Shown here: positions 1 to 8,091 of the stretch, in pieces
Numbering within the stretch: position 1 is the stretch's first letter
How the letters are laid out: the number at the start of each line of letters is the position of its first letter
NCBI GenBank assembly: GCA_050015495.1
Contig: JBEKBH010000003.1
Location: 62,001 to 126,000 of the forward strand
Direction: 5' to 3'
Length of the DNA stretch: 64,000 nucleotides
Source: Palsa-1439 sp050015495
Lineage (GTDB): Bacteria; Verrucomicrobiota; Verrucomicrobiia; Palsa-1439
The notes under the pieces: model-generated
Database searches by the model: none
The model's input: the letters and a program-made list of their open reading frames with translations, nothing else
Told to the model about the DNA's origin: nothing
Translations under genes and position numbers: made by a program

Positions 1-235
1 GTTGTCGGGTCGTCATGCCCGCGGGATCGAACACACTCTTGCCCTCGTTGAGCAACTGTTGCAGACCCCCGACCCGCACCATGAAAAATTCGTCGAGATT
101 CGAACTCGTGATGGCGAGAAATTTCAAGCGCTCCAGCAAGGGTGCCGATGAATCGGTCGCCTCTTCGAGCACGCGGTGGTTGAACTCCAACCAGCTCAGC
201 TCGCGGTTCAGGAACAGATCGCGGGTCTTATCCAT
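1..235 (-). CDS. ppk: Polyphosphate kinase, N-terminal part (runs off the window)
   Basis: The minus strand from an ATG at 235 reads MDKTRDLFLNRELSWLEF and continues open to the window edge, giving 78 residues. The RELSWLEFNHRVLEEA stretch and the following SSNLDEFFMVRVGG are hallmarks of the N domain of PPK1, which polymerises the terminal phosphate of ATP into polyphosphate. The ATG overlaps the end of the ppx/gppA-like gene by 8 nt, so the two are probably translationally coupled. The catalytic histidines lie outside the window. Confidence 0.93.
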   Translation of the reverse strand, partial: MDKTRDLFLNRELSWLEFNHRVLEEATDSSAPLLERLKFLAITSSNLDEFFMVRVGGLQQLLNEGKSVFDPAGMTTRQ

Positions 236-1847
236 CGGACACCAACCCCTGCGTGGTCTCCGCGTTGCGGACAACGGCCTTCATCCCAAAAACTTCCTCA
301 AACAAATTGCCCTTTTCCTTGAGGGCGAATCGCTCCAGCGTCAGATCGGCGGCGTCGCGGATGGAGATGACAAATTGGCCCGGCTCGCGCGTGAACGTCA
401 TGGCGCGCGCCTGCTGCATGTGGTCGCGGTCGAGGGCGTCAGCCACGCGCAAGATGGCGGCCATCTTGGCCACCGCAATGCGGCTGTCGCGATCCAGCGA
501 CGTGTACTCTTCGTGATAGGGACGCGGCGTGGCGCGGCGATGGTAGCGGGCGACCAGCGCGATGAGGGAAATGTCTTTTCGCGTCAGCCCGAACAACTCG
601 CTGTTCATGATGATGTACATCGAGTGCTTGTGGTGGCTGCGGTCGCCGATAAACATCCCCACCTCGTGCAACAACGCCGCGATCTTGAGCAACAACTCAA
701 ACCGTTTGTCGAGACGATGCTCGGGCTGGAGTTCGCGAAACAGGCGGACGCTCAGTTCGGCAACCTGCTTGGAATGTTTTTCATCGAAGGCGTATTTTTC
801 GCCCAGGGCGAGCGCGGACTGAATGGCCTGCTCGGAGAACCCCTCGGTCCACGTGCCCCCGGCGGCGATCTCCTTCAGCAACCCCTCGCGCAAGCTCGTC
901 TTGGGGACGAGGATCTGTTTCACATGGAACACCTCTGCCAGGTGTGAATACGCCAGGAGCGCCGGTCCGACCGTCTCGGCCTCCTGATACGGAATCCGGT
1001 ATTTCCGCACGAGATCGTCCACAGGAGTGGGCACCAGTTGTTCCGTGAGCGAGGCGAAGGTTTTCATGCTGACCGAACTGAGGCGCGACTCCGCCCACTT
1101 CGGCGAGAGCATCGAGGCCGCAAATTGGGCGTCGCCCGAAATTGCCACCATATACTTCACCTTGTCCACCGGCACGTTGCGGTAGAGCTGGTCGACAACG
1201 CGGTGAATGTGCTGGTCCAGAATCGTGCGCACCCGCTCCGCCGGTGCGCGGAACGTCTCCAGGGACTCGCGCATGCGCAACGAGCCGAGCCGGTAACTGT
1301 TGGCGAACGTGACGCTGCCATTTTGCACCAGCACCAGTTCCGTACTGCCGCCACCGACGTCCACAATGATCGCGTCGGCATTCTTCAACAGGTCATCCTG
1401 CTCAAGCACATCCTGGACGGCGATATACGTGAGACGATTCTCTTCCGTGCCCTCGATCACTTCGACGTTGAGCTGCGTCGACATGTACACGCGATCGACG
1501 AACGCATACCGGTTTTCCGCTTCACGCACGGCACTGGTGGCGACCGCCCGAATCTGGTCGTCGCGCGTGATCCCGTACTCGGTCATCACCCGGCGAAAGC
1601 CCAATAATACCTTGATGCACTCCTCGATGGTCGAAGCCTGAATCCGCCCGGTGCTGAATGTGTCCTTGCCGAGGCGGAGCGCTTGCTGGAGAGAGTCGAG
1701 GTTGCGGATCTCGCCATTGGGCCCAATTTCGGCGATGCGCAACCGAATGGCGCTGGCCCCAATATCGATCACCGCGACGGGCCGCATGCCGGGAGTAACC
1801 CGCGGGGTTGTCGAGGGCGCCAGTGTCTTGGTCGTTGCATCCGACAT
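228..1847 (-). CDS. ppx: Ppx/GppA family exopolyphosphatase / pppGpp phosphohydrolase
   Basis: About 539 residues. ASKHA-fold phosphatase signatures are visible: DIGASAIRL near 28-36, TSAVREAEN near 104-112, IEGTEENRL near 131-139 and DVGGGSTELV near 163-172. The C-terminal half carries an HD-type helical domain (ALLHEVGMFIGDRSHHKH), as in long Ppx proteins. The enzyme releases phosphate from polyphosphate or pppGpp. I chose ATG 1847 because GGGAG lies upstream. A GTG at 1859 overlapping the stop of the ROK gene (GTGA) is an alternative. It lies between the ROK kinase and ppk, so synthesis and breakdown of polyphosphate are encoded together. Ppx and GppA activity cannot be separated by sequence alone. 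Confidence 0.93.
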   Translation of the reverse strand: MSDATTKTLAPSTTPRVTPGMRPVAVIDIGASAIRLRIAEIGPNGEIRNLDSLQQALRLGKDTFSTGRIQASTIEECIKVLLGFRRVMTEYGITRDDQIRAVATSAVREAENRYAFVDRVYMSTQLNVEVIEGTEENRLTYIAVQDVLEQDDLLKNADAIIVDVGGGSTELVLVQNGSVTFANSYRLGSLRMRESLETFRAPAERVRTILDQHIHRVVDQLYRNVPVDKVKYMVAISGDAQFAASMLSPKWAESRLSSVSMKTFASLTEQLVPTPVDDLVRKYRIPYQEAETVGPALLAYSHLAEVFHVKQILVPKTSLREGLLKEIAAGGTWTEGFSEQAIQSALALGEKYAFDEKHSKQVAELSVRLFRELQPEHRLDKRFELLLKIAALLHEVGMFIGDRSHHKHSMYIIMNSELFGLTRKDISLIALVARYHRRATPRPYHEEYTSLDRDSRIAVAKMAAILRVADALDRDHMQQARAMTFTREPGQFVISIRDAADLTLERFALKEKGNLFEEVFGMKAVVRNAETTQGLVSDG

Positions 1848-1855
1848 GATAAAGT

Positions 1856-2845
1856 TCACTCCCGGTTACGAGCGTGTTCCGCAGCGAGCGCCGCGGCGCC
1901 CATCGCCACGGCATCGTCTCCGAGCTTCGCCACGACTACTTTTAACGATTTTGTATACGGACGCAATGCCTGCTTTTTGATCGATGCCCGGACCAGTTGG
2001 ACGTACAGACCTGGCATGGCTTCCACCAGCCCGCCCCCGAGGACAACCATATCGGGAGCAAGAAGATTCACGACACTGCCAATGGCGATCCCGAGGTCCT
2101 TGGCCGCATGGGTAACAATTTCCTCAATGACGTGGTCGCCAGCCTTGATGGCCGACGCCAGCGCGCCGCTGCGGATGGCGGCGACGTCGGTTCCAGCCAG
2201 TTCGAGCAGGCGCGGGGCTTCGCCGCGGTAGGCGGCCGCACCGGCTTCGGCAGCGATTGCGAGGCGGCTGGCGACCGTTTCCAGGCAGCCGCGTCGACCG
2301 CAACCGCACAATCGACCCTTGGGCTGCATGTGGATATGGCCAATTTCCATGCATGACCCGACCTGTCCGCGAAATAGTTTCCCCTCATAAACCAGTCCGC
2401 CGCCGATGCCGGTGCCGGGGAAGACACCGAGGAGACAACGCACACCCTGACCGGCGCCGAAGAGGTATTCGCCATACGTGCCCGCGTCCACATCGTTGGC
2501 GACGACGACCGGACACCCGAAATCCTTGCTCAGTTCCTTCTTCAGGGCAAGGTTGCGCAAACCGAGGTTCGGCGCCAGCAGGACAACGCCGCGGTTAAGG
2601 TCGAGCCAGCCGGGGCTGCCGATGCCGATCGCGCCCAGGTGCCGGTGATCGAGGTGCGCGGCCTGGAGCGCTTCTTCGACGGTCTCGACAATCCGCGGGA
2701 GCACCCCCTTGGACCCCTTGCCGTCCTTGGTTTTCTTGCGACGGTACGCGATGATGTTGAAATCCTTGTCGAATACCGTGGCCATCATCTTGGTCCCGCC
2801 AAGGTCGAAGCCCAGCCAGTAACGATTCTTGGAAAATGACTTCAT
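1856..2845 (-). CDS. ROK family sugar kinase (glucokinase-like)
   Basis: 329 residues. The ATP phosphate-binding motif DLGGTK is at 14-19, the catalytic ND pair at 117-118, PGTGIGGG near 143-150, and the ROK zinc site is formed by EIGH (167-170) with C180, C182 and C187 (CGCGRRGC). These features predict a cytoplasmic glucokinase-type enzyme phosphorylating a hexose. The start ATG has AGGAGA a few bases upstream. It sits in the same direction as ppx and ppk and just downstream of phoU, which raises the question whether polyphosphate can serve as phosphoryl donor; nothing in the motifs proves this. Sugar specificity (glucose, N-acetylglucosamine, mannose) is undetermined. Confidence 0.88.
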   Translation of the reverse strand: MKSFSKNRYWLGFDLGGTKMMATVFDKDFNIIAYRRKKTKDGKGSKGVLPRIVETVEEALQAAHLDHRHLGAIGIGSPGWLDLNRGVVLLAPNLGLRNLALKKELSKDFGCPVVVANDVDAGTYGEYLFGAGQGVRCLLGVFPGTGIGGGLVYEGKLFRGQVGSCMEIGHIHMQPKGRLCGCGRRGCLETVASRLAIAAEAGAAAYRGEAPRLLELAGTDVAAIRSGALASAIKAGDHVIEEIVTHAAKDLGIAIGSVVNLLAPDMVVLGGGLVEAMPGLYVQLVRASIKKQALRPYTKSLKVVVAKLGDDAVAMGAAALAAEHARNRE

Positions 2846-2909
2846 CTATTCTCCTTCTGTCGTCAGCCGGGCCGGCGTCCGGCAGCGACCCCGACGATTG
2901 CGACACACT

Positions 2910-3566
2910 CTACCCGTTTTGGTGACGAATGTCGCGTCCTTCGTAGAGATAGACAATATCTTCCGCGATATTGGTGGCGTGATCGGCGATCCGCTCCAGG
3001 TTGTGCGCGACACTCATCAGGTTCAAGCAACGCGTAATCGTGTGGGGGTCTTCGATCATAAAGCTGGTCAGTTCCCGGTGAAGCTGGCGGTTTAACAAGT
3101 CGACCTTCTCGTCCCGGGTCACGACCGCTCGCGCCATTTCGGGCTTGGCGTAGACGAACGCGTCCAGCGCGTTGTGAATCATACCCTGGGCATGTTCGGC
3201 CATGCGCGGAATGTCCACGAGCGGTTTCAACAACGGTTCCTTGTTCAACTCCTCGGCGCGATGGGCGATATTGACCGCCTGATCGCCGATGCGTTCCAGT
3301 TCGCTGGAGATCTTCATGGCCATCGTGATGAAGCGCAAATCGGTGGCAATGGGTTGGCGGAGCGCGAGGAGTTTGATGCACCGATCGTCAATATCGACCT
3401 CCAGTTTGTCCAGCAACCCATCGTCCGTATCGACCTTTTTGGCGAGAGAATCGTCCCGTTGGACCAGCGCTTTGAGAGCCTGGGCCACACCTTGTTCCGC
3501 GAGACCCGCCATGCGGAGCAAATGCTCCTTCAACTCCGCCAGTTCTTGATCGAAATGCCGTTCCAT
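2910..3566 (-). CDS. phoU: Phosphate signalling protein PhoU
   Basis: About 218 residues, all helical, with the two tandem PhoU repeats and their acidic metal-cluster motifs (for example ELERIGDQAVNIA and NLERIADHATNIAED). PhoU links the PstSCAB transporter to the PhoR kinase and holds PhoR silent when phosphate is plentiful. The gene follows pstB immediately. I place the start at ATG 3566, with GGGAG upstream inside pstB. A TTG six bases earlier is also in frame. It is the last gene of the pst operon before the ROK-ppx-ppk group. Confidence 0.95.
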   Translation of the reverse strand: MERHFDQELAELKEHLLRMAGLAEQGVAQALKALVQRDDSLAKKVDTDDGLLDKLEVDIDDRCIKLLALRQPIATDLRFITMAMKISSELERIGDQAVNIAHRAEELNKEPLLKPLVDIPRMAEHAQGMIHNALDAFVYAKPEMARAVVTRDEKVDLLNRQLHRELTSFMIEDPHTITRCLNLMSVAHNLERIADHATNIAEDIVYLYEGRDIRHQNG

Positions 3567-3568
3567 AA

Positions 3569-4462
3569 TCAACCAAATCTCCCGGTCACATAATCTTCCG
3601 TCTGTTTGTTGGACGGATTGGTGAAGACCTTCTCGGTCTTGTCGTACTCGATCAGGCGGCCCATGTAGAAGAATGCCGTGTAATCACTGCAACGGGCCGC
3701 CTGCTGCATGTTGTGCGTCACGATCACGATGGTATAATCCTTCTTCAACTCCTGGATCAACTCTTCGATTTTCATGGTGGCAATGGGATCGAGCGCCGAG
3801 GCCGGCTCATCCATCAGGAGCACTTCGGGCTGTACCGCCAGCGCCCGGGCGATGCACAACCGTTGCTGCTGGCCACCGGACAAACTCGTGCCCGGTCGAT
3901 CAAGGTGGTCCTTGACCTCCTCCCACAGCGCGGCCATCCGCAAGGCCCGTTCCGTACGCTCGTCGAGGATCGCCCGCGCGCGCACACCGTTGAGACGCAG
4001 ACCCACCGTGACGTTTTCGCCAATGCTCATCGTGGGGAACGGATTGGATTTTTGGAACACCATGCCGACGCGCCGGCGCACGAGCGTCGCGTCCACATGT
4101 GGCCCGTAGATGTCCTCTCCGAACAGGCGGATGCGTCCGCTCAGCCGGCTGCCTCGTACCAGTTCGTGCATCCGGTTCAGGCAACGCAGGAATGTGGACT
4201 TGCCGCAACCACTGGGACCGATGATGGCCGTGACGGCTTTCGCGGGCACGCGCAGATTCAGATCGTAAACCGCCTGATGTTGACTGAACCAGCAACAAAG
4301 GTCGTCCACTTCAAACGCCACCTCGGAAACAGGCGTGCTGCGGGAAGGCGGCTCCTGGCGGACGGCCGCGGCGAGGACGGTCAGCGCCGGCCGCGGGTTC
4401 TTTTCGGTCGTCGGCGGGTTGATCTCCCGTTTGGGTTGCGTCGCGGTTGCGTTCACATTCAT
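3569..4462 (-). CDS. pstB: Phosphate ABC transporter ATP-binding protein PstB
   Basis: 297 residues. Walker A GPSGCGKST at 82-90, ABC signature LSGGQQQR, Walker B VLLMDEPASALD and the H-loop IVTHNM are intact. The FLRCLNRMHEL segment after Walker A is typical of PstB. The N-terminus carries about 45 extra residues rich in Thr, Pro and Ala before the ABC domain, longer than the usual PstB of roughly 250-260 residues. The ATG at 4462 overlaps the TGA of pstA (ATGA), supporting this start and translational coupling. Confidence 0.96.
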   Translation of the reverse strand: MNVNATATQPKREINPPTTEKNPRPALTVLAAAVRQEPPSRSTPVSEVAFEVDDLCCWFSQHQAVYDLNLRVPAKAVTAIIGPSGCGKSTFLRCLNRMHELVRGSRLSGRIRLFGEDIYGPHVDATLVRRRVGMVFQKSNPFPTMSIGENVTVGLRLNGVRARAILDERTERALRMAALWEEVKDHLDRPGTSLSGGQQQRLCIARALAVQPEVLLMDEPASALDPIATMKIEELIQELKKDYTIVIVTHNMQQAARCSDYTAFFYMGRLIEYDKTEKVFTNPSNKQTEDYVTGRFG

Positions 4463-5325
4463 TTGGGCGCTCCGGAGAATCGTCCCTGGGTGAGTGCCCG
4501 CACGCCCGTATTGATGAGAAAGATGATCATGATCAACACCAGCGCCCCCGCCCATGCCTGGCGGTGCCAGTCGTTGTACGGCGAGATGGCATAGGCGAAA
4601 ATCTGGAGCGGCAACGCGGCAATGGGGTCTTTCAGGTGGTGCGTCCAAAACCGATTGCCGAAGGCCGTGAACAAGAGCGGCGCGGTCTCGCCGGCAATGC
4701 GGGCGCCCGCCAGCAGTACACCGGTCACGATCCCCCGGAGGGCGGTCTTCATCACAATACGAACGATGATCTTCCACCGGGAGATCCCCAGGGCCAGGGC
4801 CGCCTCGCGATAGCTATTGGGAACCAGCAACAGCACTTCTTCCGTTGTGCGGATGATCAACGGGACCATCATGAATCCCAGCGCGATGCCGCCGGCATAC
4901 GCGGAGAATCCTTTCATCGGCACCACGACCAGCGCGTACGCCACAATGCCCCAGACGATCGACGGCACGCCGTTCAGCACGTCCGCCCCGAAGCGAATCC
5001 ACCAATTGACCCGCTCGGCGCCGTACTCCGATAAGTACACGCCCCCCATCACACCGATGGGCACGCCGATGAGCGATGCCAGTGCCAGCAGGGTCAACGT
5101 TCCCACGATGGCATTGGCCATTCCGCCGCCAGCCTCGCCCACCGGCTTGGGGAGTTGGGTGAAAAATCGCCAGTCAACAGACGTGGCCCCCTCCTTGAGG
5201 AGATAGAATAGAATAAGGCCCAGCGGCATGATGACCAGGATGGCGCACACCAGAGACAGGACGGACATGGTGACGTCCTTTAACTTCCGCCACGCATGAT
5301 AAGGGGAATTCGCGTTGATGATCAT
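4459..5325 (-). CDS. pstA: Phosphate ABC transporter permease PstA
   Basis: 288 residues with about six membrane segments and the inner-membrane transporter signature around EAALALGISRWKII, which docks on PstB. The segment GVPSIVWGIVAYAL is typical of PstA. The start ATG 5325 lies 4 nt after the pstC stop. Together with PstC it forms the membrane channel for high-affinity phosphate import. Confidence 0.95.
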   Translation of the reverse strand: MIINANSPYHAWRKLKDVTMSVLSLVCAILVIMPLGLILFYLLKEGATSVDWRFFTQLPKPVGEAGGGMANAIVGTLTLLALASLIGVPIGVMGGVYLSEYGAERVNWWIRFGADVLNGVPSIVWGIVAYALVVVPMKGFSAYAGGIALGFMMVPLIIRTTEEVLLLVPNSYREAALALGISRWKIIVRIVMKTALRGIVTGVLLAGARIAGETAPLLFTAFGNRFWTHHLKDPIAALPLQIFAYAISPYNDWHRQAWAGALVLIMIIFLINTGVRALTQGRFSGAPK

Positions 5326-5329
5326 GGCG

Positions 5330-6325
5330 TCACTGGACCGCTCGACTTGCCTTCGGGCCGGTTGTGGACGCGATGAGCAATTGCGCCAGGATGTTGGTGA
5401 GAATCGTAACGCCGAACAGCACCAGACCGATTTCAAACAGGGCGGACAAGTACAGGTCGGTCGTGGCTTCCGAGAACTCGTTGGCAATCACGCTGGCCAG
5501 CGTGTAGCCGGGCGCCAGCAGCGATGCGGAAATCTCCGGGCGGTTGCCGATCAACATCGTCACCGCCATCGTTTCCCCGAGCGCGCGCCCGAGACCGAGC
5601 ACGACAGCGCCGAATAATCCGCGCTTGGCGTAGCTGAGTACCGCAATGCGCGTGACTTCCCAGCGGGTGGCGCCCAAACCGTACGCGGCCTCGCGTTGCA
5701 AGTCGGGCACCGAACGGAGGATCTCCCGTGAAACCGACGTGATGATCGGCAGGATCATGATGGCAATAATGATTCCCGCCGCCAGCATACTGACACCGTA
5801 ATTGGGACCCTGGAACAACGGCAGGAATCCGAACAGGTGTTGGAGCAACGGAAATACATGGACTCGCAACCACGGAACCAGGACGAAGATGCCCCACAAA
5901 CCGAAAATCACGCTGGGCACGGCCGAGAGCATCTCGATGACCGAGACAATGGGCTGGCGCACGCGCACCGGCGCCAATTCGGTCAGAAACACAGCGGAGC
6001 CGATGCTCAGTGGCACCGCAATTACCAGGCCGATCACCGAAGACACGAGGGTACCGTAAATGAATGGCAAGGCGCCGAAGACCTCTTGCACGGGGTCCCA
6101 GGACGAACTCGTGAGGAATTGCGGTCCAAATTGGTGAACGGCAGGCGCGGCACCATGCCACAGCGTGACGCCGACCAGAACAATCAATACACCAACCGAC
6201 AGGCCCATGCCCATGGCCAGCCACTTAAACAGGCGGTCGCCGAACCGTGACGGGTGCGCCAGACGTACGTCGGCAAATGTCTGCGATGTTGTGCCAAAGG
6301 ACTCAGCCATATTACCTGTATTCAT
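5330..6325 (-). CDS. pstC: Phosphate ABC transporter permease PstC
   Basis: About 331 residues, six membrane spans, with the PstC hallmarks LSAVPSVIFGLWGIFVLVP and the EAA-like loop REAAYGLGATRWEVTR. It pairs with PstA in the inner membrane. Two nearby ATG codons (6325 and 6310) are possible starts; I keep 6325. Open frame upstream of this overlaps nothing conserved and is ignored. Confidence 0.93.
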   Translation of the reverse strand: MNTGNMAESFGTTSQTFADVRLAHPSRFGDRLFKWLAMGMGLSVGVLIVLVGVTLWHGAAPAVHQFGPQFLTSSSWDPVQEVFGALPFIYGTLVSSVIGLVIAVPLSIGSAVFLTELAPVRVRQPIVSVIEMLSAVPSVIFGLWGIFVLVPWLRVHVFPLLQHLFGFLPLFQGPNYGVSMLAAGIIIAIMILPIITSVSREILRSVPDLQREAAYGLGATRWEVTRIAVLSYAKRGLFGAVVLGLGRALGETMAVTMLIGNRPEISASLLAPGYTLASVIANEFSEATTDLYLSALFEIGLVLFGVTILTNILAQLLIASTTGPKASRAVQ

Positions 6326-6411
6326 CCATTTCCCAAACCATTCGGGGAAAGAGAACGTCCGCAGCGTTCTCTCTCCCACCGCCGGTCGACAACTCGTCGA
6401 GCAGGCACAAC

Positions 6412-7437
6412 CTAGAACTTGATCTCTTTGACGCGAGCCAGAGCGCGTTCCTGGAGGCTCTTGGGGAGCGGCGCGTAATTCAGCGACGCCGCCAGTTGTT
6501 CTCCGCTGGTGAGCGCCCAATTGAGGAATTCCACCAATTTCTTGCCCTTGGCTGGGTCCTTTTGTGTCTCGTATACGAGAAGCCATGTGGCGCCGGCGAT
6601 CGGATAGGCGTCGGCACCGGGGGCATTGACCACCGAGAACCGGAAATCGTCGGGCACCTTGGCTGTCGCAACGGCTGCGGTCACGGAAGATAACGACGCA
6701 GAAACATAATGGCCGCTGGAATTCTTAATGTCCGCAAAGGACAGTTTGTTTTGGAGAGCGTAAATCAACTCAATGTAGCCAATCGCGCCCGGAGTTTGTT
6801 CGACCTGACCGGCAACGCCTTCATTGCCTTTCCCACCCAGACCCACAGGCCATTTGACGGACGTGTTCTTGCCCACTTCCGTACGCCAGACATCGCTGAT
6901 ACTGCTCAGATAGTCGGTGAAAATGTACGACGTGCCGCTGCCATCGGAGCGATGCACCACAACAATGTCAAGGGACGGCAACTCCACCCCGGGATTCTGG
7001 ACGGTGATGCGGGGGTCGTTCCACTTGGTGATCTTTCCCCGAAAGATGTCGACAATCGTCGGGCCATCCAGTTTGAGTTTCGGGCCGCCCGGCAGATTGT
7101 ACGTAACCACCACGGCTCCCGCGACGGTCGGAATGTGGAGGAGCTTGGCGGGCGCTTTCGCGAGGTTTTCATCACTCATGGGGCCGTCGGAGGCGCCAAA
7201 ATCCACGGTTTCGGCAAGAATCTGTTTCTGGCCACCACCCGAACCGATGGATTGATAGTTGAATCGGACGGACGGATCCACTTTCGCGTATTCATCGAAC
7301 CACTTGGAGTAGATCGGGTAGGGGAACGTCGCGCCGGCTCCATTAATGAGCAACTGTGCCGGTGCTTTCGTTGCCGACATCCACAACAACGCCAAAACGG
7401 CCAGATTGCGGAGTCTCTTGGTTGGGGTCATCGCCAT
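6412..7437 (-). CDS. pstS: Periplasmic phosphate-binding protein PstS
   Basis: 341 residues. A signal peptide (KRLRNLAVLALLWMSATKAPA) precedes the mature start, which opens with LLINGAGATFPYPIYSKW, the classic PstS beginning. The phosphate-binding elements IGSGGGQKQI, VDFGASDGPM and HRSDGSGTSY are present. It captures phosphate in the periplasm and delivers it to PstCA. ATG 7437 has GGAG seven bases upstream. Two direct repeats typical of a PhoB site lie about 25 bases upstream of the start, so this promoter should drive pstSCAB-phoU. Confidence 0.96.
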   Translation of the reverse strand: MAMTPTKRLRNLAVLALLWMSATKAPAQLLINGAGATFPYPIYSKWFDEYAKVDPSVRFNYQSIGSGGGQKQILAETVDFGASDGPMSDENLAKAPAKLLHIPTVAGAVVVTYNLPGGPKLKLDGPTIVDIFRGKITKWNDPRITVQNPGVELPSLDIVVVHRSDGSGTSYIFTDYLSSISDVWRTEVGKNTSVKWPVGLGGKGNEGVAGQVEQTPGAIGYIELIYALQNKLSFADIKNSSGHYVSASLSSVTAAVATAKVPDDFRFSVVNAPGADAYPIAGATWLLVYETQKDPAKGKKLVEFLNWALTSGEQLAASLNYAPLPKSLQERALARVKEIKF

Positions 7438-7462
7438 GTCAATGCTCCGGTATCCTTTGTTT

Positions 7463-7480
7463 GTTACGGTTTGGTTACGG
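7463..7480 (-). promoter_or_regulatory. Pho box upstream of pstS
   Basis: On the minus strand CCGTAAC occurs twice with an 11-nt period, the spacing of PhoB direct repeats. It lies 26-43 nt upstream of the chosen pstS start. Reading of the motif is direct; assignment to PhoB is inference from the family. Confidence 0.75.
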
Positions 7481-7620
7481 AATTGTTTCGCCACGGTGAT
7501 ATCCACGCCTCGCGGCGACGGTGTGGCGCCTCACCTGATGGGCCGCTGCGCTACTATCTATCCCAGACGTAACAAGGAGTGGTGACGAACCGGACGCATC
7601 TAGGCTACAGAATGGAAAAC

Positions 7621-8007
7621 TCATTCGCTCGGGGGCAAACGCAGCAGCGATTCGATGCGGGCCAACAGTTCAGATATTTCGAACGGCTTGGTCATGTACT
7701 CGTTTGCGCCGAGACTAAATCCCTGCAGTTTGTTCTCGGTCGACGCCATTGCGGTCAGCATGAACACAGGGATGTGGCGCGTCGACGGGCTGGTCTTGAG
7801 CATCCGACAGACTTCGAATCCATGGAGTTTCGGGAGCATCAAGTCGAGAATGACCAGATCCGGGTGTCTCTCGAAGCTGAGGTTCAGGGCGTTGAGACCA
7901 TCGGACGCAACGGTCGTCTGATATCCGCGTCGCTGCAAATGAAACTGGAGCAGGTTCGCGGTATCCGGTTCGTCCTCAGCAATCAATATAGATCGGTGCT
8001 TGGCCAT
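7621..8007 (-). CDS. Receiver-only response regulator next to phoR
   Basis: 128 residues, only a CheY-like receiver: acidic pocket EDE at 11-13, phospho-acceptor D55 (ILDLMLP), T85 and K107 (MTKPF). There is no output domain. ATG 8007 has a GGGGG purine run seven bases upstream. It follows phoR on the same strand and has a Pho-box-like repeat in the gap. The full-length PhoB is encoded separately at 11710-12396, so this protein may act as a phosphate sink or an intermediate for PhoR. That role is a guess. Confidence 0.88.
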   Translation of the reverse strand: MAKHRSILIAEDEPDTANLLQFHLQRRGYQTTVASDGLNALNLSFERHPDLVILDLMLPKLHGFEVCRMLKTSPSTRHIPVFMLTAMASTENKLQGFSLGANEYMTKPFEISELLARIESLLRLPPSE

Positions 8008-8061
8008 CAGATAACCCCCATGAATGGTGACACCAAGCTGCATCATTGCCGTCGCGGATCG

Positions 8062-8079
8062 GTTACAGAACGGTGACGA
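8062..8079. promoter_or_regulatory. Pho-box-like repeat between phoR and the receiver gene
   Basis: GTTACAG at 8062 and GTGACG at 8073 are 11 nt apart, matching the period and core of the other sites in this island. It sits 55-72 nt upstream of the receiver-only gene. Confidence 0.5.
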
Positions 8080-8091
8080 ATTTCCGGCGGC

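Noticed and set aside
1856..2845. ROK kinase as a proven polyphosphate glucokinase
   Set aside because: The motifs seen fit an ordinary ATP-dependent ROK kinase; only the neighbourhood hints otherwise.
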